Shown: positions 50,140-59,793, numbered from the stretch's first letter. The stretch: 64,000 nt of DNA from Phycisphaerae bacterium (GCA_030601845.1 JAUWAY010000002.1:62001-126000); one strand, 5' to 3'. Notes: generated from the sequence alone by a model not told the origin. Program-made: numbers and translations.

Positions 50140-50895
50140 ATGGAAACTGCTGCAAATTATAAACCGAATGTCGAAGTTGCCTCTGACCCTGAAACTCTGG
50201 CACTGCGAAGCGTTGAAGTTTTCGCTGCCGATGCGCAAAAGGTGATAAAAGCCAAAAGCGTTTTTCACGTGGCCATATCCGGGGGGCATACGCCGAGGCG
50301 TTTTTTCGAATTGCTTAGCGAGGCGCCGAAAGCAAAAGCCCTGCCCTGGGATAGAATACAATTGTTCTGGGTCGATGAGCGCTACGTGCCGCCCGATTCG
50401 CAGTGGAGCAATTACAAGCTGGCTGCCGACACCTTTTTAGCCAAAGTTGACATCCCTGAGCAGAACATTCACCGGATTCCGACCGAATATAGTGACTTTA
50501 AAGTTGCAGCTCACCGCTATGAGGAAACTATTCGAGAGGTTTTCGGTTTGGGAGAAAATCAACTTCCGGAATTTGATTTGGTTGTCCTTGGTATGGGGGC
50601 TGAGGGGCATACCGGCTCGCTGTTCCCTGATAGTTATGCGCCCTTTGATGCGGAAAATCTGGCATGCGTTGTTTATGTTCTCGATGAAAAGCTAAACCGC
50701 ATAACCCTGACGCATCCGGTTTTGTGTGCTGCATCTCATCTGGCTGTATTGGTTTGCGGCCAGGAAAAAGCTGACATCTTGAAAGAGGTCCTAACCGGCG
50801 AGCCGGACGAAGTGCGATATCCCATTCATGTTCTCTGGCCTATCCTCGATAAGGTCACCTGGCTGGTCGACAGCCAAGCAGCAAAATTGCTGTAA
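50140..50895 (+). CDS. pgl: 6-phosphogluconolactonase
   Basis: Second step of the oxidative pentose-phosphate pathway. 251 residues of the DevB/SOL type: AISGGHTPRRFFELLS (sugar-phosphate-binding loop), WVDERYVPPDSQWSNYK and DLVVLGMGAEGHTGSLFP, all diagnostic. The ATG at 50140 follows AGGGGGTGG. It stands alone between the efflux operon and a repeat-rich spacer. Confidence 0.94.
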   Translation: METAANYKPNVEVASDPETLALRSVEVFAADAQKVIKAKSVFHVAISGGHTPRRFFELLSEAPKAKALPWDRIQLFWVDERYVPPDSQWSNYKLAADTFLAKVDIPEQNIHRIPTEYSDFKVAAHRYEETIREVFGLGENQLPEFDLVVLGMGAEGHTGSLFPDSYAPFDAENLACVVYVLDEKLNRITLTHPVLCAASHLAVLVCGQEKADILKEVLTGEPDEVRYPIHVLWPILDKVTWLVDSQAAKLL

Positions 50896-51027
50896 TGCCG
50901 GTGTTCGGATGCGGGACCAGTCGGTCGGCTTTTCGCATTTTCTCGTGGAGAGCCAGACCGCAGCAGCTGTTACCAGTGCCATGCCCAGAGCCATTCCAAT
51001 CGTTAAATCTTTTTATATTTCTACCGA

Positions 51028-51175
51028 TCAGCCACAAGACACGAAGTCACAAAAAAAAGATAACTAACCACAGATTTCGTGGATTAACGCGGATTAAATA
51101 TAAATAAAAAATCAGTGAAATCCGTGTAATCCGTGCTTAAAAACGATGGTTCTTGGTGCCTTGGTGGCAAGTCTA
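51028..51175. repeat. Cluster of dispersed intergenic phrases
   Basis: Contains ACAAGACACGAAGTCAC, CCACAGATTTCGTGGATTAA, GATTAACGCGGATTAA, AATCCGTGTAATCCGTG and TTGGTGCCTTGGTGGC, the same family of phrases as 4059-4200, followed by a CCCGTTAGA hairpin as at 4804. The rest of 50896-51027 is unremarkable. Confidence 0.55.
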
Positions 51176-51179
51176 TTTG

Positions 51180-51217
51180 CCCCGTTAGAGACTTTTCCGT
51201 TCGGGTCTCTAACGGGG
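51180..51217. repeat. CCCGTTAGA inverted repeat overlapping the secDF stop codon
   Basis: The 13-bp perfect arms CCCCGTTAGAGAC (51180-51192) and GTCTCTAACGGGG (51205-51217) enclose a 12-base loop. The TAG stop of secDF (51209-51211) lies in the right arm, so the element supplies the protein's last codons (KPR, stop). It could also terminate plus-strand transcription (TTTGCTTTTTT follows). Confidence 0.7.
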
Positions 51218-54200
51218 TTTGCTTTTTTGGTTTTTGGCTTTGGTGCCGAACAACAATACCGGTGCGGCTATTGCAATGGACGAGTATGTACCTATGATAA
51301 CGCCGAAACCAATTGCGAAGGTAAAGCCCCGCAGGCCCTGCCCGCCGAAGATATACATTATCAGCACAACTATAAACGTTGTGAAAGACGTTAAAATGGT
51401 TCTGGAGACAGTCTGGTTAATGCTGTTGGTAATTATCTGGGCATTCAGCCGGGCCTTTTTGCGGTTTTCACGAATACGGTCGAAAACAACAATCGTATCG
51501 TTCAGCGAGTATCCAATGAGTGTCAGGAAAGCGGCTATCATTGCCAGGTCGATTTTGAAGTCTCCGATTAGAAGGTTTTCACCGATTAGCGTCCCGGCGA
51601 TATAGGTGCAGGCGGTAACGGCTCCAAGTGTGATGCATACATCGTGCACCAGTGCTACAATTGCGGCAATGCCGTAGTGGACGTTTCCAAATCGAATCCA
51701 GATATAAGTAACAATTGCAAACAATGACAGGATAATAGCAATCAGTGCTCGCATCTTTGCTTCTGCACCGACCGATGGGTCTATCTGCGTTACTCGAGGC
51801 AGCGAGGTTTCCAGTCTGGCTGCAGCCAGGACTTTGGTCCTTTCGTTTTCGGCAAATTGTGTCCATTCATCCTCGGTCAATTCGCGGAAGCCTGCTTCCG
51901 GGTGGACACTAATATAAACGAAGGAATTTAGCAATTGGCTCGAATCTGCTGTATTAAGTTCGGAATCGAGGATTTTAGAGGAATATCGGTTGAGGTTTTG
52001 CATATCCGGCTTGAATCGTAAATCCGCCAATCGAGCATCGATTTCTTCGTCAGTGGCTGCTCTTTCGATTTCACAGGCAATTTTAATTCCGCCGGCAAAG
52101 TCGGCAAGCTCGGGAAAAGAATCTATCACCTCTTCAGTTATTTTTTCCTGAGAGACGATTTTAGGTCGAAGATTTTGCTGGATTTCCAATTCGCCCGGAA
52201 AAGCACGTAGTATTGCATTATTGACGGTTTCGTCCACCGCGGGTTCCGAGATGTCGGCATCTGCAAAGGCTGTGCTAAGCACCTCTTTTACCAGAGATTT
52301 GTTCATCTGGCTTGTTGTTATCATAAATTTCGCTTCGGTATTAGCATCCTGTATTACGAACAAATTGCTTAGTACGCGGCCGAATTGGCCCTGGGCTTTT
52401 TTGATTGCTGACGTTACAGTCTCGATTGTTTGCGGATTAGCTTGTGGGAAAGTTACGGCAACGCTCGTTTTATTTGTTTCGGTGGTGTTGATTTCATATT
52501 GCTTACCTGACTTTCCGATGCTGTAAACATTTGCTGCTGCAAGGGCGCGGTTGTTGAGCATATCTGCGACCTGATGGATTCTATCTTCAACGTCACCTCT
52601 GCTGAGGTTGACGCCATCTTTTAAGTTAATCTGGACGCTTGTTCCTCCGGTAAACTCGATATCGTATTTATTGTTCTTTGCATCGTCTCTTGTAAAGAAG
52701 ACAAAAAGGCCTGCTACAATAAGGGTGGTTGAGAGCGTAAAGAAAACCGGTCGCAGCGCCATCCAGTTTATGTTCGGCTTGTGTATCAGGCGCAGCATAA
52801 CTAAATGGTCTTCGATGATTCGCCTGGATAAAAGAAAATCGAAAATTACACGGGTTACAAACAATGCAGTGAACATACTTGATGTGATGCCTAACATAAG
52901 CACAATAGCAAAGCCCTTTATCTCTTCCGAGGCGACCCAGAAAAGGATTGCGGCAGTTATGAATGTGGTCAGGTTGGCATCGAGGATGGTTCTAAATGCC
53001 CTCTGGTAGCCGTTTCTTATGGCGATTCTCAGGGACGAGCCCTTCTGCTGCTCTTCGCGGATTCTCTCAAAAATCAGCACGTTAGCGTCGACACTCATAC
53101 CTATTGTCAGTATGAGGCCGGCGATGCCGGGCAATGTGAAAGTGGCATTACTCAAGGCCATTATCGCCAGGACAAACAGCAGGTTCATAAGCAGTGCGAC
53201 ATCGGCAATTGAGCCGGCAAGTGTATAATAAATGAGTATACAAAGCACGACCACAGCGAGGCCTATCAAACCAGCTTTGATTCCCTGGTCGCGGTTGTCG
53301 GCGCCGATGGAGGGGCCGATTGTCCTTATCGAGATGGGCTGCTCTATCAGCCGGGCGGGCAAAGAGCCGGCGTTTAGTTTGCTCACCATATCTTCAACTT
53401 CTATTTGAGTGAAGCTGCCGGTTATTGTGCCACGTGTGTATATTTTCGACTGAATAGTTGGTGCCGATATTGCGATGCCATCGAGCAGGATGCAGAGCGG
53501 CCGGCTGATATTTTCCCCGGTAACTTTGGCGAATAATCTTCCGCCTCTTTCATCTAATGTGAAGCCGATGGCTCTTCGGCCCATCTCGTCGGTTGTCGGA
53601 TTGGCCTTCTCCAGCTTCCACGTTCCTTTTTCGGGGTTGTGTAGTATGGTTTTATCCAGCTTGTTGCTTGCCAGGACGTAATATTTGTCGCCAAATGGGG
53701 CAACAATCGACTGCTGTACCTTCCATTCGCTGATACTTTCTATTTCACACCACACATATTTATTGTCTGATGCGTATTTAGGCCCTTTTTCTCTAAGGGA
53801 CTTGGCATAGTCGGCCATCTCATCGGGGTCTATGTCCGGGTCCACGTCGGGATTGAGGGTTGGCAGTATTCTAAACTCTAATATGCCGGCGCCCTTTAGC
53901 ATTCGCTGCAGGTCTCTTGGGTCGTCGAGCCGGCCCTGGAAAGGCCGATACTCGTCGAACGCTGCAACCGTGTTGTCGATTAAGTCGGCCCTGTCGGCAA
54001 ACTCGGTCTTGAGTTTTTCAATGGCTTCAAATCTCTCTTTTGACTTGGGGGACATTTCGAGGACAAACTTAATCTTCTCTTCGGTCAGGTTTAATTTATC
54101 GAGTTCTTTTTTTGCATCTTTGTATTGCTCGTCTATGCCGGTTTCCGGCTCGGTCAACTGATTAACGATTTTTGCCCAGTCGGCATACGTCTTTACATAC

Positions 54201-54883
54201 TTGCCAAGCAGCTCCAGGTTGTCTTCGGAGCCGAGGAAGTCCTTCAAGGATTCAGTCAGTTCGTTTTCGTCCAGCTTGCTCCAGTCGCCGAGACGAAATT
54301 TTATCTCGTCGAGGTCAAGGCCGGCTTGCGATATCTTGCTTTCCTGGGTTTCGAGTTCTGAAAAGAGTTTGTCTCTTTTCTCGCGCAGGGCATTTCGTTC
54401 GTCATAGGTCTCAGCGAGATTATTGAGCATAGTTAGTTTGTTGGGGTCGGCCTGTGCAAATTTTTCAAAATATTCGTTTCGCTCTTCTGGTGGTTTTTGC
54501 AGGCAGCGCATAATTGTTGCGCGGTTAATATTTTCGGCCAGAAGTTCGCCGATGGCTTTTTCAAAATTCTGCCGTTTGGTGCGGGTTTCAGCATCTGCAA
54601 GCGGCATCTGTATTTCAAAGCGGGTACTGCCCTGAGGACGCCATACAAGATTTTGGATGTTGGCAGGGTCTATTCGCCTTCGCAGAACCTTTATCATATC
54701 TTGGGCCACGGTCCTCTTCTTCTCCGCATCCAGGCCCTGGGTATCAATTTCATATAAAAGCGATGTTCCGCCTGCCAGGTCGATGCCGGGTTTTAAGGTC
54801 TCCCCAGGCGGATATAAGGTCCACACTGCAACGACCACCAAAACAACAATCAGACCGATTTTCGGCGCCAAATTCTTGCCCAT
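51209..54883 (-). CDS. secDF: Fused protein translocase subunits SecD and SecF
   Basis: Membrane motor that pulls preproteins out of SecYEG using the proton gradient. 1224 residues, a single SecD-SecF fusion. The SecD start carries IDLAGGTSLLYEIDTQGLDA and later TMs such as LIGLAVVVLCILIYYTLAGS. The SecF part begins near residue 715 with YDIEFTGGTSVQINL and ends with helices carrying GYSLNDTIVVFDRIREN. A charged helical stretch (about residues 105-310) swells the first periplasmic domain well beyond ordinary SecD. yajC lies upstream on the same strand. Confidence 0.93.
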   Translation of the reverse strand: MGKNLAPKIGLIVVLVVVAVWTLYPPGETLKPGIDLAGGTSLLYEIDTQGLDAEKKRTVAQDMIKVLRRRIDPANIQNLVWRPQGSTRFEIQMPLADAETRTKRQNFEKAIGELLAENINRATIMRCLQKPPEERNEYFEKFAQADPNKLTMLNNLAETYDERNALREKRDKLFSELETQESKISQAGLDLDEIKFRLGDWSKLDENELTESLKDFLGSEDNLELLGKYVKTYADWAKIVNQLTEPETGIDEQYKDAKKELDKLNLTEEKIKFVLEMSPKSKERFEAIEKLKTEFADRADLIDNTVAAFDEYRPFQGRLDDPRDLQRMLKGAGILEFRILPTLNPDVDPDIDPDEMADYAKSLREKGPKYASDNKYVWCEIESISEWKVQQSIVAPFGDKYYVLASNKLDKTILHNPEKGTWKLEKANPTTDEMGRRAIGFTLDERGGRLFAKVTGENISRPLCILLDGIAISAPTIQSKIYTRGTITGSFTQIEVEDMVSKLNAGSLPARLIEQPISIRTIGPSIGADNRDQGIKAGLIGLAVVVLCILIYYTLAGSIADVALLMNLLFVLAIMALSNATFTLPGIAGLILTIGMSVDANVLIFERIREEQQKGSSLRIAIRNGYQRAFRTILDANLTTFITAAILFWVASEEIKGFAIVLMLGITSSMFTALFVTRVIFDFLLSRRIIEDHLVMLRLIHKPNINWMALRPVFFTLSTTLIVAGLFVFFTRDDAKNNKYDIEFTGGTSVQINLKDGVNLSRGDVEDRIHQVADMLNNRALAAANVYSIGKSGKQYEINTTETNKTSVAVTFPQANPQTIETVTSAIKKAQGQFGRVLSNLFVIQDANTEAKFMITTSQMNKSLVKEVLSTAFADADISEPAVDETVNNAILRAFPGELEIQQNLRPKIVSQEKITEEVIDSFPELADFAGGIKIACEIERAATDEEIDARLADLRFKPDMQNLNRYSSKILDSELNTADSSQLLNSFVYISVHPEAGFRELTEDEWTQFAENERTKVLAAARLETSLPRVTQIDPSVGAEAKMRALIAIILSLFAIVTYIWIRFGNVHYGIAAIVALVHDVCITLGAVTACTYIAGTLIGENLLIGDFKIDLAMIAAFLTLIGYSLNDTIVVFDRIRENRKKARLNAQIITNSINQTVSRTILTSFTTFIVVLIMYIFGGQGLRGFTFAIGFGVIIGTYSSIAIAAPVLLFGTKAKNQKSKPR

Positions 54884-54942
54884 AACTTCCTCGTATTTGG
54901 TAATTGGTGAGTGGTGAGTGGTTAATTGGCAAACAGCAACTC

Positions 54943-54996
54943 GTCAATTACCAATTAACCAATTAACCAATTAACCAATTAACCAATTAACTAATT
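54943..54996. repeat. Tandem CCAATTAA octamer repeat
   Basis: Five exact CCAATTAA units (54951-54990) with degenerate ones at each end. It lies in the 107-base gap between yajC and secDF; the last codons of yajC run into its edge. Confidence 0.85.
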
Positions 54997-55410
54997 CTTT
55001 TCTTTCGACAAATTCCTTCCGATTGCTGAAGAGGCAATTTTTATTTTCGTATTATTGGATTCATCGACTTTCAACGTAATCTCATCGTCCTTGATATCCA
55101 CAACCGTTCCGATGATTCCGCCGATTGTGCGGATCCGGTCATTTTTTCGCAGCGTTTGAACCATTTGTTTATGCTGCTGTTGTTTCTTCCGGGGCCCTCT
55201 AAAAAGCAAGAAGTACATCACCACAAACATCAAGCCAAGCAAAATCCAAGAGGGGAAAAAGGGTTTTTGTCCTTCTGTTCCGGTTGCAGGAGCATTGGCA
55301 TCGGATGCAACCGTTTTGGTTGAGGTCTGCTCAGCATCGAGAGGCTCTGAAATAATACGTAAAGGCGGCTCGTCAGTTTCGGCTTGAGCTAATATCCATA
55401 CATTGTTCAT
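54991..55410 (-). CDS. yajC: Preprotein translocase subunit YajC
   Basis: 139 residues. One membrane helix (WILLGLMFVVMYFLLFRGPR) follows a longer than usual N-terminal region (residues 1-52, acidic and Thr/Ala-rich). The YajC domain continues KKQQQHKQMVQTLRKNDRIR and GGIIGTVVDIKDDEITLKVD. It works with SecDF, the next gene on the strand. Confidence 0.92.
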   Translation of the reverse strand: MNNVWILAQAETDEPPLRIISEPLDAEQTSTKTVASDANAPATGTEGQKPFFPSWILLGLMFVVMYFLLFRGPRKKQQQHKQMVQTLRKNDRIRTIGGIIGTVVDIKDDEITLKVDESNNTKIKIASSAIGRNLSKEKN

Positions 55411-55459
55411 TTTTATTTTCCCTTCATAATTTCGTATATCGCATTTCGTATTGTGATAA

Positions 55460-55478
55460 CCGGCGGTAAAACCGCCGG
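55460..55478. terminator. Perfect 8-bp hairpin between tgt and yajC
   Basis: CCGGCGGT (55460-55467) and ACCGCCGG (55471-55478) with a 3-base loop. No T-run follows, so it may be an RNA-stability stem or attenuator rather than a terminator. Confidence 0.4.
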
Positions 55479-55513
55479 CTAAATAGTTAATACTAACGAC
55501 TTTTTACTTTTTA

Positions 55514-56608
55514 TCAATAATCATTTTTTCTCGCCCAGTTGGTAAATTCATCTTTCTCTATCAGCTTTCTTATTTTGGCCATTAGCCGTTGGTAGAATCT
55601 TAAATTATGCAGGGACACTAAGATTGGGCCGAGCATTTCTTTGACATTAAAGAAGTGCCTCAAGGCGGCCCGGCTGAAGTTTTTGCAGCAGTAGCAATCG
55701 CAGCCCGGCTCGATTGGTTGCCGGTCTTCTATATGAGCGCTGTTGCGAAGTCTCAAAGGGCCATTTTCGGTAAAAGCAAAGGCGTTTCGGCCGTTCCGGG
55801 TGGGCAGAACGCAGTCGAACATATCGACACCGAGTTTGACTGCGGCTATTATTTCAGCCGGCGTGCCGACACCCATCAGATAACAGGGCTTATCTTCCGG
55901 TAATTGCGGCGCTGTATGGGAGACCGTCTCTAACATATTGTCGCCTCCTTCGCCCACGCTTAATCCGCCGATAGCATATCCATCAAAATCTAATTTGACA
56001 AGTTCGTTAGCACAATATGTTCGCAAGTCTATGTTTATTCCACCCTGTATAATGGCGAATAGCAATTGGTTATTATTTGCGTGTGCCTGTTTACACTGCA
56101 CAGCCCAATGGATAGTTCTTTCGACGGCTTTTTTTAGCTGCGAGTAGTCGCAAGGAAAAGGCACACATTGGTCGAGGCACATTATTATATCAGCGGCAAG
56201 TCGGTTCTGGATTTCTGTGGCGGCTTGGGCATTTAAGTATATTTTTGCACCATCTACGTGGCTGGCGAATTCGACACCATCGTCATTGATTTTCGTCAGT
56301 GGGCTAAGTGAGAAGATTTGATAGCCGCCGCTATCGGTAAGTATAGGTTTGTTCCACGCCATAAGTTTGTGCAGTCCGCCGAGTTTTTCTATCGTCTCGA
56401 CCCCTGGACGCAGCAGCAAATGGTAGGTATTGGCTAAGATAATGTCGGCTCCGGTTTCTTCGAGTTGCCGGGGTGTAATTCCCTTTACCGCACCGACAGT
56501 GCCGACCGGTATAAAGGCAGGCGTTTCAACCTCGCCGTGGGCCGTCGTCAACGAACCTCGCCTCGCCGCAGAGCCGGAGTCTCGGTACAGAATTTCAAAG
56601 TTACTCAT
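55514..56608 (-). CDS. tgt: Queuine/preQ1 tRNA-ribosyltransferase
   Basis: 364 residues. Exchanges G34 for a queuosine precursor in tRNAs with GUN anticodons. Motifs: ILANTYHLLLRPG, the ILTDSGGYQIFSL loop with the catalytic Asp region, GGLSVGEG, and the zinc site C-x-C-x2-C...H in CDCYCCKNFSRAALRHFFNV. Upstream of yajC and secDF, a classical tgt-yajC-secDF order. Confidence 0.95.
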   Translation of the reverse strand: MSNFEILYRDSGSAARRGSLTTAHGEVETPAFIPVGTVGAVKGITPRQLEETGADIILANTYHLLLRPGVETIEKLGGLHKLMAWNKPILTDSGGYQIFSLSPLTKINDDGVEFASHVDGAKIYLNAQAATEIQNRLAADIIMCLDQCVPFPCDYSQLKKAVERTIHWAVQCKQAHANNNQLLFAIIQGGINIDLRTYCANELVKLDFDGYAIGGLSVGEGGDNMLETVSHTAPQLPEDKPCYLMGVGTPAEIIAAVKLGVDMFDCVLPTRNGRNAFAFTENGPLRLRNSAHIEDRQPIEPGCDCYCCKNFSRAALRHFFNVKEMLGPILVSLHNLRFYQRLMAKIRKLIEKDEFTNWARKNDY

Positions 56609-56672
56609 AATTATATTTAGCCCTCCAATTTATTGGGGGGTTCTCTTTAGAAGCAGAATCAGTTAGTTTGAT

Positions 56673-57971
56673 TTAATAAACTCTTTCAATCCAAGAGCCG
56701 GGATAGTAATAAGAAAGAATCTGTTCTGCGGTTTTTCCCTGTCTTGCCATACCTTGTGCTCCGCACTGGCACATTCCGACGCCGTGCCCCCAGCCTCTGC
56801 CTGCGGAAAATGCCCATTTCTCTCCCATATTGATGATGCGGCAGATTGTGCTTCTTAGTTTCCAGCCGGACGGGTCGATTGACAGGCGAAAGTCCTCGGC
56901 TCGCAAAAAATCGCTCTTGCCGGTCGAGCCGAGTAGTTTAACCGAAGTCAACCGCGAAAATTTTCCATAGTCGGTTTGATAGTTACTCTGCCCGGCGGGG
57001 CTGATATCTGTGATTTCTCCGAGCTGCTTTAGCTTTGGATACTTTTGTAACAGCCGGGTCGTAACATAGGTCTTGTCAAATTGAATCATAGGCCAGAAGA
57101 AAATGTCAATTTTGGCGACATCCTTACAGTAAGGACAGGCAACACCAACGAGTGGTTCGAATGAGTCGCCGAATACGTGCTTGCTGTTTTCGGTGTGGCC
57201 GCCGCAGGTTGAGCTGTAGTAGGTAGGGAAGAGTCCTTCGGTTCCATCAGGATGCCTGCAGACTAAGACCCGTCCGTATGTCCTGTTGACGGCATTCCAA
57301 ACCTGAGCCGATTCAGCGCCTACGCCGAGATAAACCTGGTTTGCCGCCGTTTTCCTTACATCCCAGGTGCGTCCGCTGCCAAAATGCTCCTTGATGTACA
57401 GACAATAGGTTCTTGCGGCAATGGCTTGCGCCTGCAGTGCCGCCAGCTCCCAATAATCGGGCATCTCGGCACCTATTACGCCGGCTAAATACGGCTCAGG
57501 TGGAACAAGGTTTATTGCGTCAAAGGATTCGCCATCAGCAGCGACGATGAGCTTTAATTTGCCACGATAATCGTCGCCGTTCAGGTTGAAGATGTGCGGC
57601 TCGTCGGGCGAAATAATTATCTCATTACTCGTAAATGGCTGGCCGGCAACGGCAATTTTGCCGGAAGATATACTAACGTTTATCGGCACATCGACCCGGT
57701 CAAAGTGGATAATCCGCTGCACCTGGGGGACGCCGTCACTGACGTAGAAGGGCGAGGTTATCTTCAGCGAGCAGGTTCTTGTTTCGTCAACAAGCAAGAC
57801 CCTGACCCAGAACCGCGGTTCGATATCCATCTGGGGAGTGGACCTGACCAGCTGACGCCCCTTGCAGCCACCGAAAATCATCAGACAAGGCAGGAGAATT
57901 CCTGCCAAGATTATTCGCAAGAGAAGTTTGCTGCGATTTACAGTTAGTTGGGTGATAGTTAAAGAAGACAT
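56673..57971 (-). CDS. SpoIID/LytB-domain lipoprotein
   Basis: 432 residues. A lipobox (LMIFGGCKG) follows the signal peptide. The SpoIID domain is recognisable (YLAGVIGAEMPDYWELAALQ, AQAIAARTYCLYIKEHF, YYSSTCGGHTENSKHVFGDS, and C-terminal GWGHGVGMCQCGAQGMARQG). SpoIID of spore formers is a lytic transglycosylase acting on peptidoglycan stripped of stem peptides; non-sporulating bacteria have family members of unclear role, probably cell-wall remodelling. Upstream of tgt on the same strand, 64 bases away. Confidence 0.88.
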   Translation of the reverse strand: MSSLTITQLTVNRSKLLLRIILAGILLPCLMIFGGCKGRQLVRSTPQMDIEPRFWVRVLLVDETRTCSLKITSPFYVSDGVPQVQRIIHFDRVDVPINVSISSGKIAVAGQPFTSNEIIISPDEPHIFNLNGDDYRGKLKLIVAADGESFDAINLVPPEPYLAGVIGAEMPDYWELAALQAQAIAARTYCLYIKEHFGSGRTWDVRKTAANQVYLGVGAESAQVWNAVNRTYGRVLVCRHPDGTEGLFPTYYSSTCGGHTENSKHVFGDSFEPLVGVACPYCKDVAKIDIFFWPMIQFDKTYVTTRLLQKYPKLKQLGEITDISPAGQSNYQTDYGKFSRLTSVKLLGSTGKSDFLRAEDFRLSIDPSGWKLRSTICRIINMGEKWAFSAGRGWGHGVGMCQCGAQGMARQGKTAEQILSYYYPGSWIERVY

Positions 57972-58011
57972 TAAAAATAGTCAGTAGAAAATAATCAATT
58001 TAAGTGAACTA

Positions 58012-58204
58012 AAGTGCCTAAAGTGAGCTAAAGTTAAAGAAGCTCGTTTGTTGGTGTCGAAGCTGGTATCGAGGCTTGATGCTCGATGCTGGAAACTGGT
58101 AAAAAAACGAGCTTCTATGACGAGCGTCGTTACGAGCATCCACAACCTTAAACGAGAGTCGCAAACATTTTAGGCACTTTAGGCACTCCAAACTTTAGGC
58201 ACTT
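58012..58204. repeat. Nested inverted-repeat element
   Basis: Outer arms AAGTGCCTAAAGT (58012-58024) and ACTTTAGGCACTT (58192-58204), with two more TTTAGGCACT-type copies on the right side (58166-58188). Inner arms AGAAGCTCGTTT (58038-58049) and AAACGAGCTTCT (58105-58116), 12 bp perfect. It fills most of the gap downstream of the TPR/CTD gene; no coding sequence is seen. Confidence 0.65.
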
Positions 58205-58210
58205 CAATAA

Positions 58211-59530
58211 TCAGTCCAGGGTTCGCAGCGACAGTCCGAGGTTACCGATGACCTTTTTGATTTCATTTAAGCTCGTTACGCCGAAATTTTTACAGCCGAG
58301 CAGTTCAGCCTCTGTTTTTTGTGTTAACTCGCTGAGCGTGTGAATCCTGAGCTTTTGCAAGCATTTTCGGGCACGCACCGACAGGCGAATGTCATCGACA
58401 GGTTTCTTCAAGAGTTTTTCGTCTTCATCCTCCGTGACACTGTGGTCATCAATTTCCACTGAAGGCAACTCTTCTTCTTTCAGGGCCATACCGAGATATA
58501 ATCCTTTTGATTCAAGGACCTCTTTGATTTCTCTAAGCGAGGTTTCACCAAAGTTTTTATATGAGAGAAGTTCCACCTCGGTGATGTTCATAAGGTCCCC
58601 GATCGTATAGATGTTCATTTTCTTGAAGCAGTTTCTACTGCGTACTGAGAGCTCAAAATCAGAGATTGGGGTTTCAAGAATCTGGGCTCTGCGGTCTTTT
58701 TTCTTCTCTCTTTCTTCGTCGTAGATCATCGTCTTTGAGCTTTCGATGTCTTTCTTGAACAGAATTGCTCTTTGATGATTTGGGAAAGAGTTCAGGACCT
58801 TATCAACACATGTAGCTGCCTTGTTATATTCGTCCATATCTTCATAGAGCACAGCCAAATTCAGCAAAGCACTTACATAAACCGGACTGCTCGAAACAAT
58901 TTGCCTGTAGTAGTCGATAGCTGCGTCCTCATCGCCGGATAAATCACAGCGAAAGGCTAAGTGGAAAAGGGCCTTTTGGTGATTTGGTGATAATTCCAAA
59001 GCTGTTCTGTAATTGTCTGTTGCCTCGTCATAGAGACCCTGGGCTTCCTGCAGGCGCCCGAGTTGGTAGTGATATTCGGCACTTACAGTTTCAAAATTGG
59101 CGCAATTTTTGAGTTCCTTGGCCACGGCGTCAAAGTCAGAGGCATAACGATAAGTCGCAGCTTTCTCCAAATTTATGTTTAGTGAGTCGGCCTCATAACC
59201 GATAGCTTTTTGCAGGTTTTCAATGGCCTCGTCAAAATTGTCCAGTCGGCGAAGTGCAAAGGCCAGGTATACGAATTTTTCTTTGCAATCCTTCGCTTTT
59301 TTCAGTTTCGCCACTGCTTCGGCGTTTCTGCCGAGCATAAAAAGCCCTATCCCCACTGCCAGAGAGGCCTTCTGCCCGGTTTTGGAGAGATTATCCTCCA
59401 CCTGTTCGGCAAAACTTAGCTGGTTTCTTTCGCTGGAATGGACGAAAACAGAGAGCTTCTTAATTTCGTCCATAGACGGCAAACTACTGCCGAATAGGTC
59501 AATCCCCAACTCTTCTGCAGTCGGTTCCAT
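58211..59530 (-). CDS. TPR protein with two RNA polymerase alpha C-terminal domains
   Basis: 439 residues from the ATG at 59530 (AAGGAG ribosome-binding site; a GTG 21 bases upstream has none). TPR repeats occupy about residues 45-265 ([40 protein letters not shown]). Two RpoA alpha-CTD folds follow: [20 protein letters not shown] to [17 protein letters not shown], and [20 protein letters not shown] to [15 protein letters not shown]. The Arg matching E. coli R265, which contacts UP-element DNA, is kept in both; N268 is kept in the first only. Probable role: DNA or RNA polymerase binding regulator. Confidence 0.85.
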   Translation of the reverse strand: MEPTAEELGIDLFGSSLPSMDEIKKLSVFVHSSERNQLSFAEQVEDNLSKTGQKASLAVGIGLFMLGRNAEAVAKLKKAKDCKEKFVYLAFALRRLDNFDEAIENLQKAIGYEADSLNINLEKAATYRYASDFDAVAKELKNCANFETVSAEYHYQLGRLQEAQGLYDEATDNYRTALELSPNHQKALFHLAFRCDLSGDEDAAIDYYRQIVSSSPVYVSALLNLAVLYEDMDEYNKAATCVDKVLNSFPNHQRAILFKKDIESSKTMIYDEEREKKKDRRAQILETPISDFELSVRSRNCFKKMNIYTIGDLMNITEVELLSYKNFGETSLREIKEVLESKGLYLGMALKEEELPSVEIDDHSVTEDEDEKLLKKPVDDIRLSVRARKCLQKLRIHTLSELTQKTEAELLGCKNFGVTSLNEIKKVIGNLGLSLRTLD

Positions 59531-59742
59531 AAGCTTTCGCTCCTTATTCACACTTCATAAATCGTATTTCGCAATACGTCTCATGCGCGACAAAGAAGCA
59601 TTATAATGCGAAACGTAAAGTTTGCAACAAATTTTTTACTTGTTTAGCCCCCACCCCTGTGGTGCATATTTAGCCCCGCGTTTTACGCGTGGTTTTTCCC
59701 TCGTCTATGCAATACTCACAATACAATACGAAATCCGCGCAC

Positions 59743-59774
59743 AAAAAAAGGCCGAGCAAAACCAGCCCGGCCTT
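59743..59774 (-). terminator. Rho-independent terminator after the anti-sigma gene
   Basis: On the minus strand AAGGCCGGGC (59774-59765) pairs with GCTCGGCCTT (59757-59748), followed by a T-run (TTTTTTT). Directly downstream of the 59794 stop codon; a strong candidate. Confidence 0.8.
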
Positions 59775-59793
59775 GTTGGTTGTGGATGTGTGC

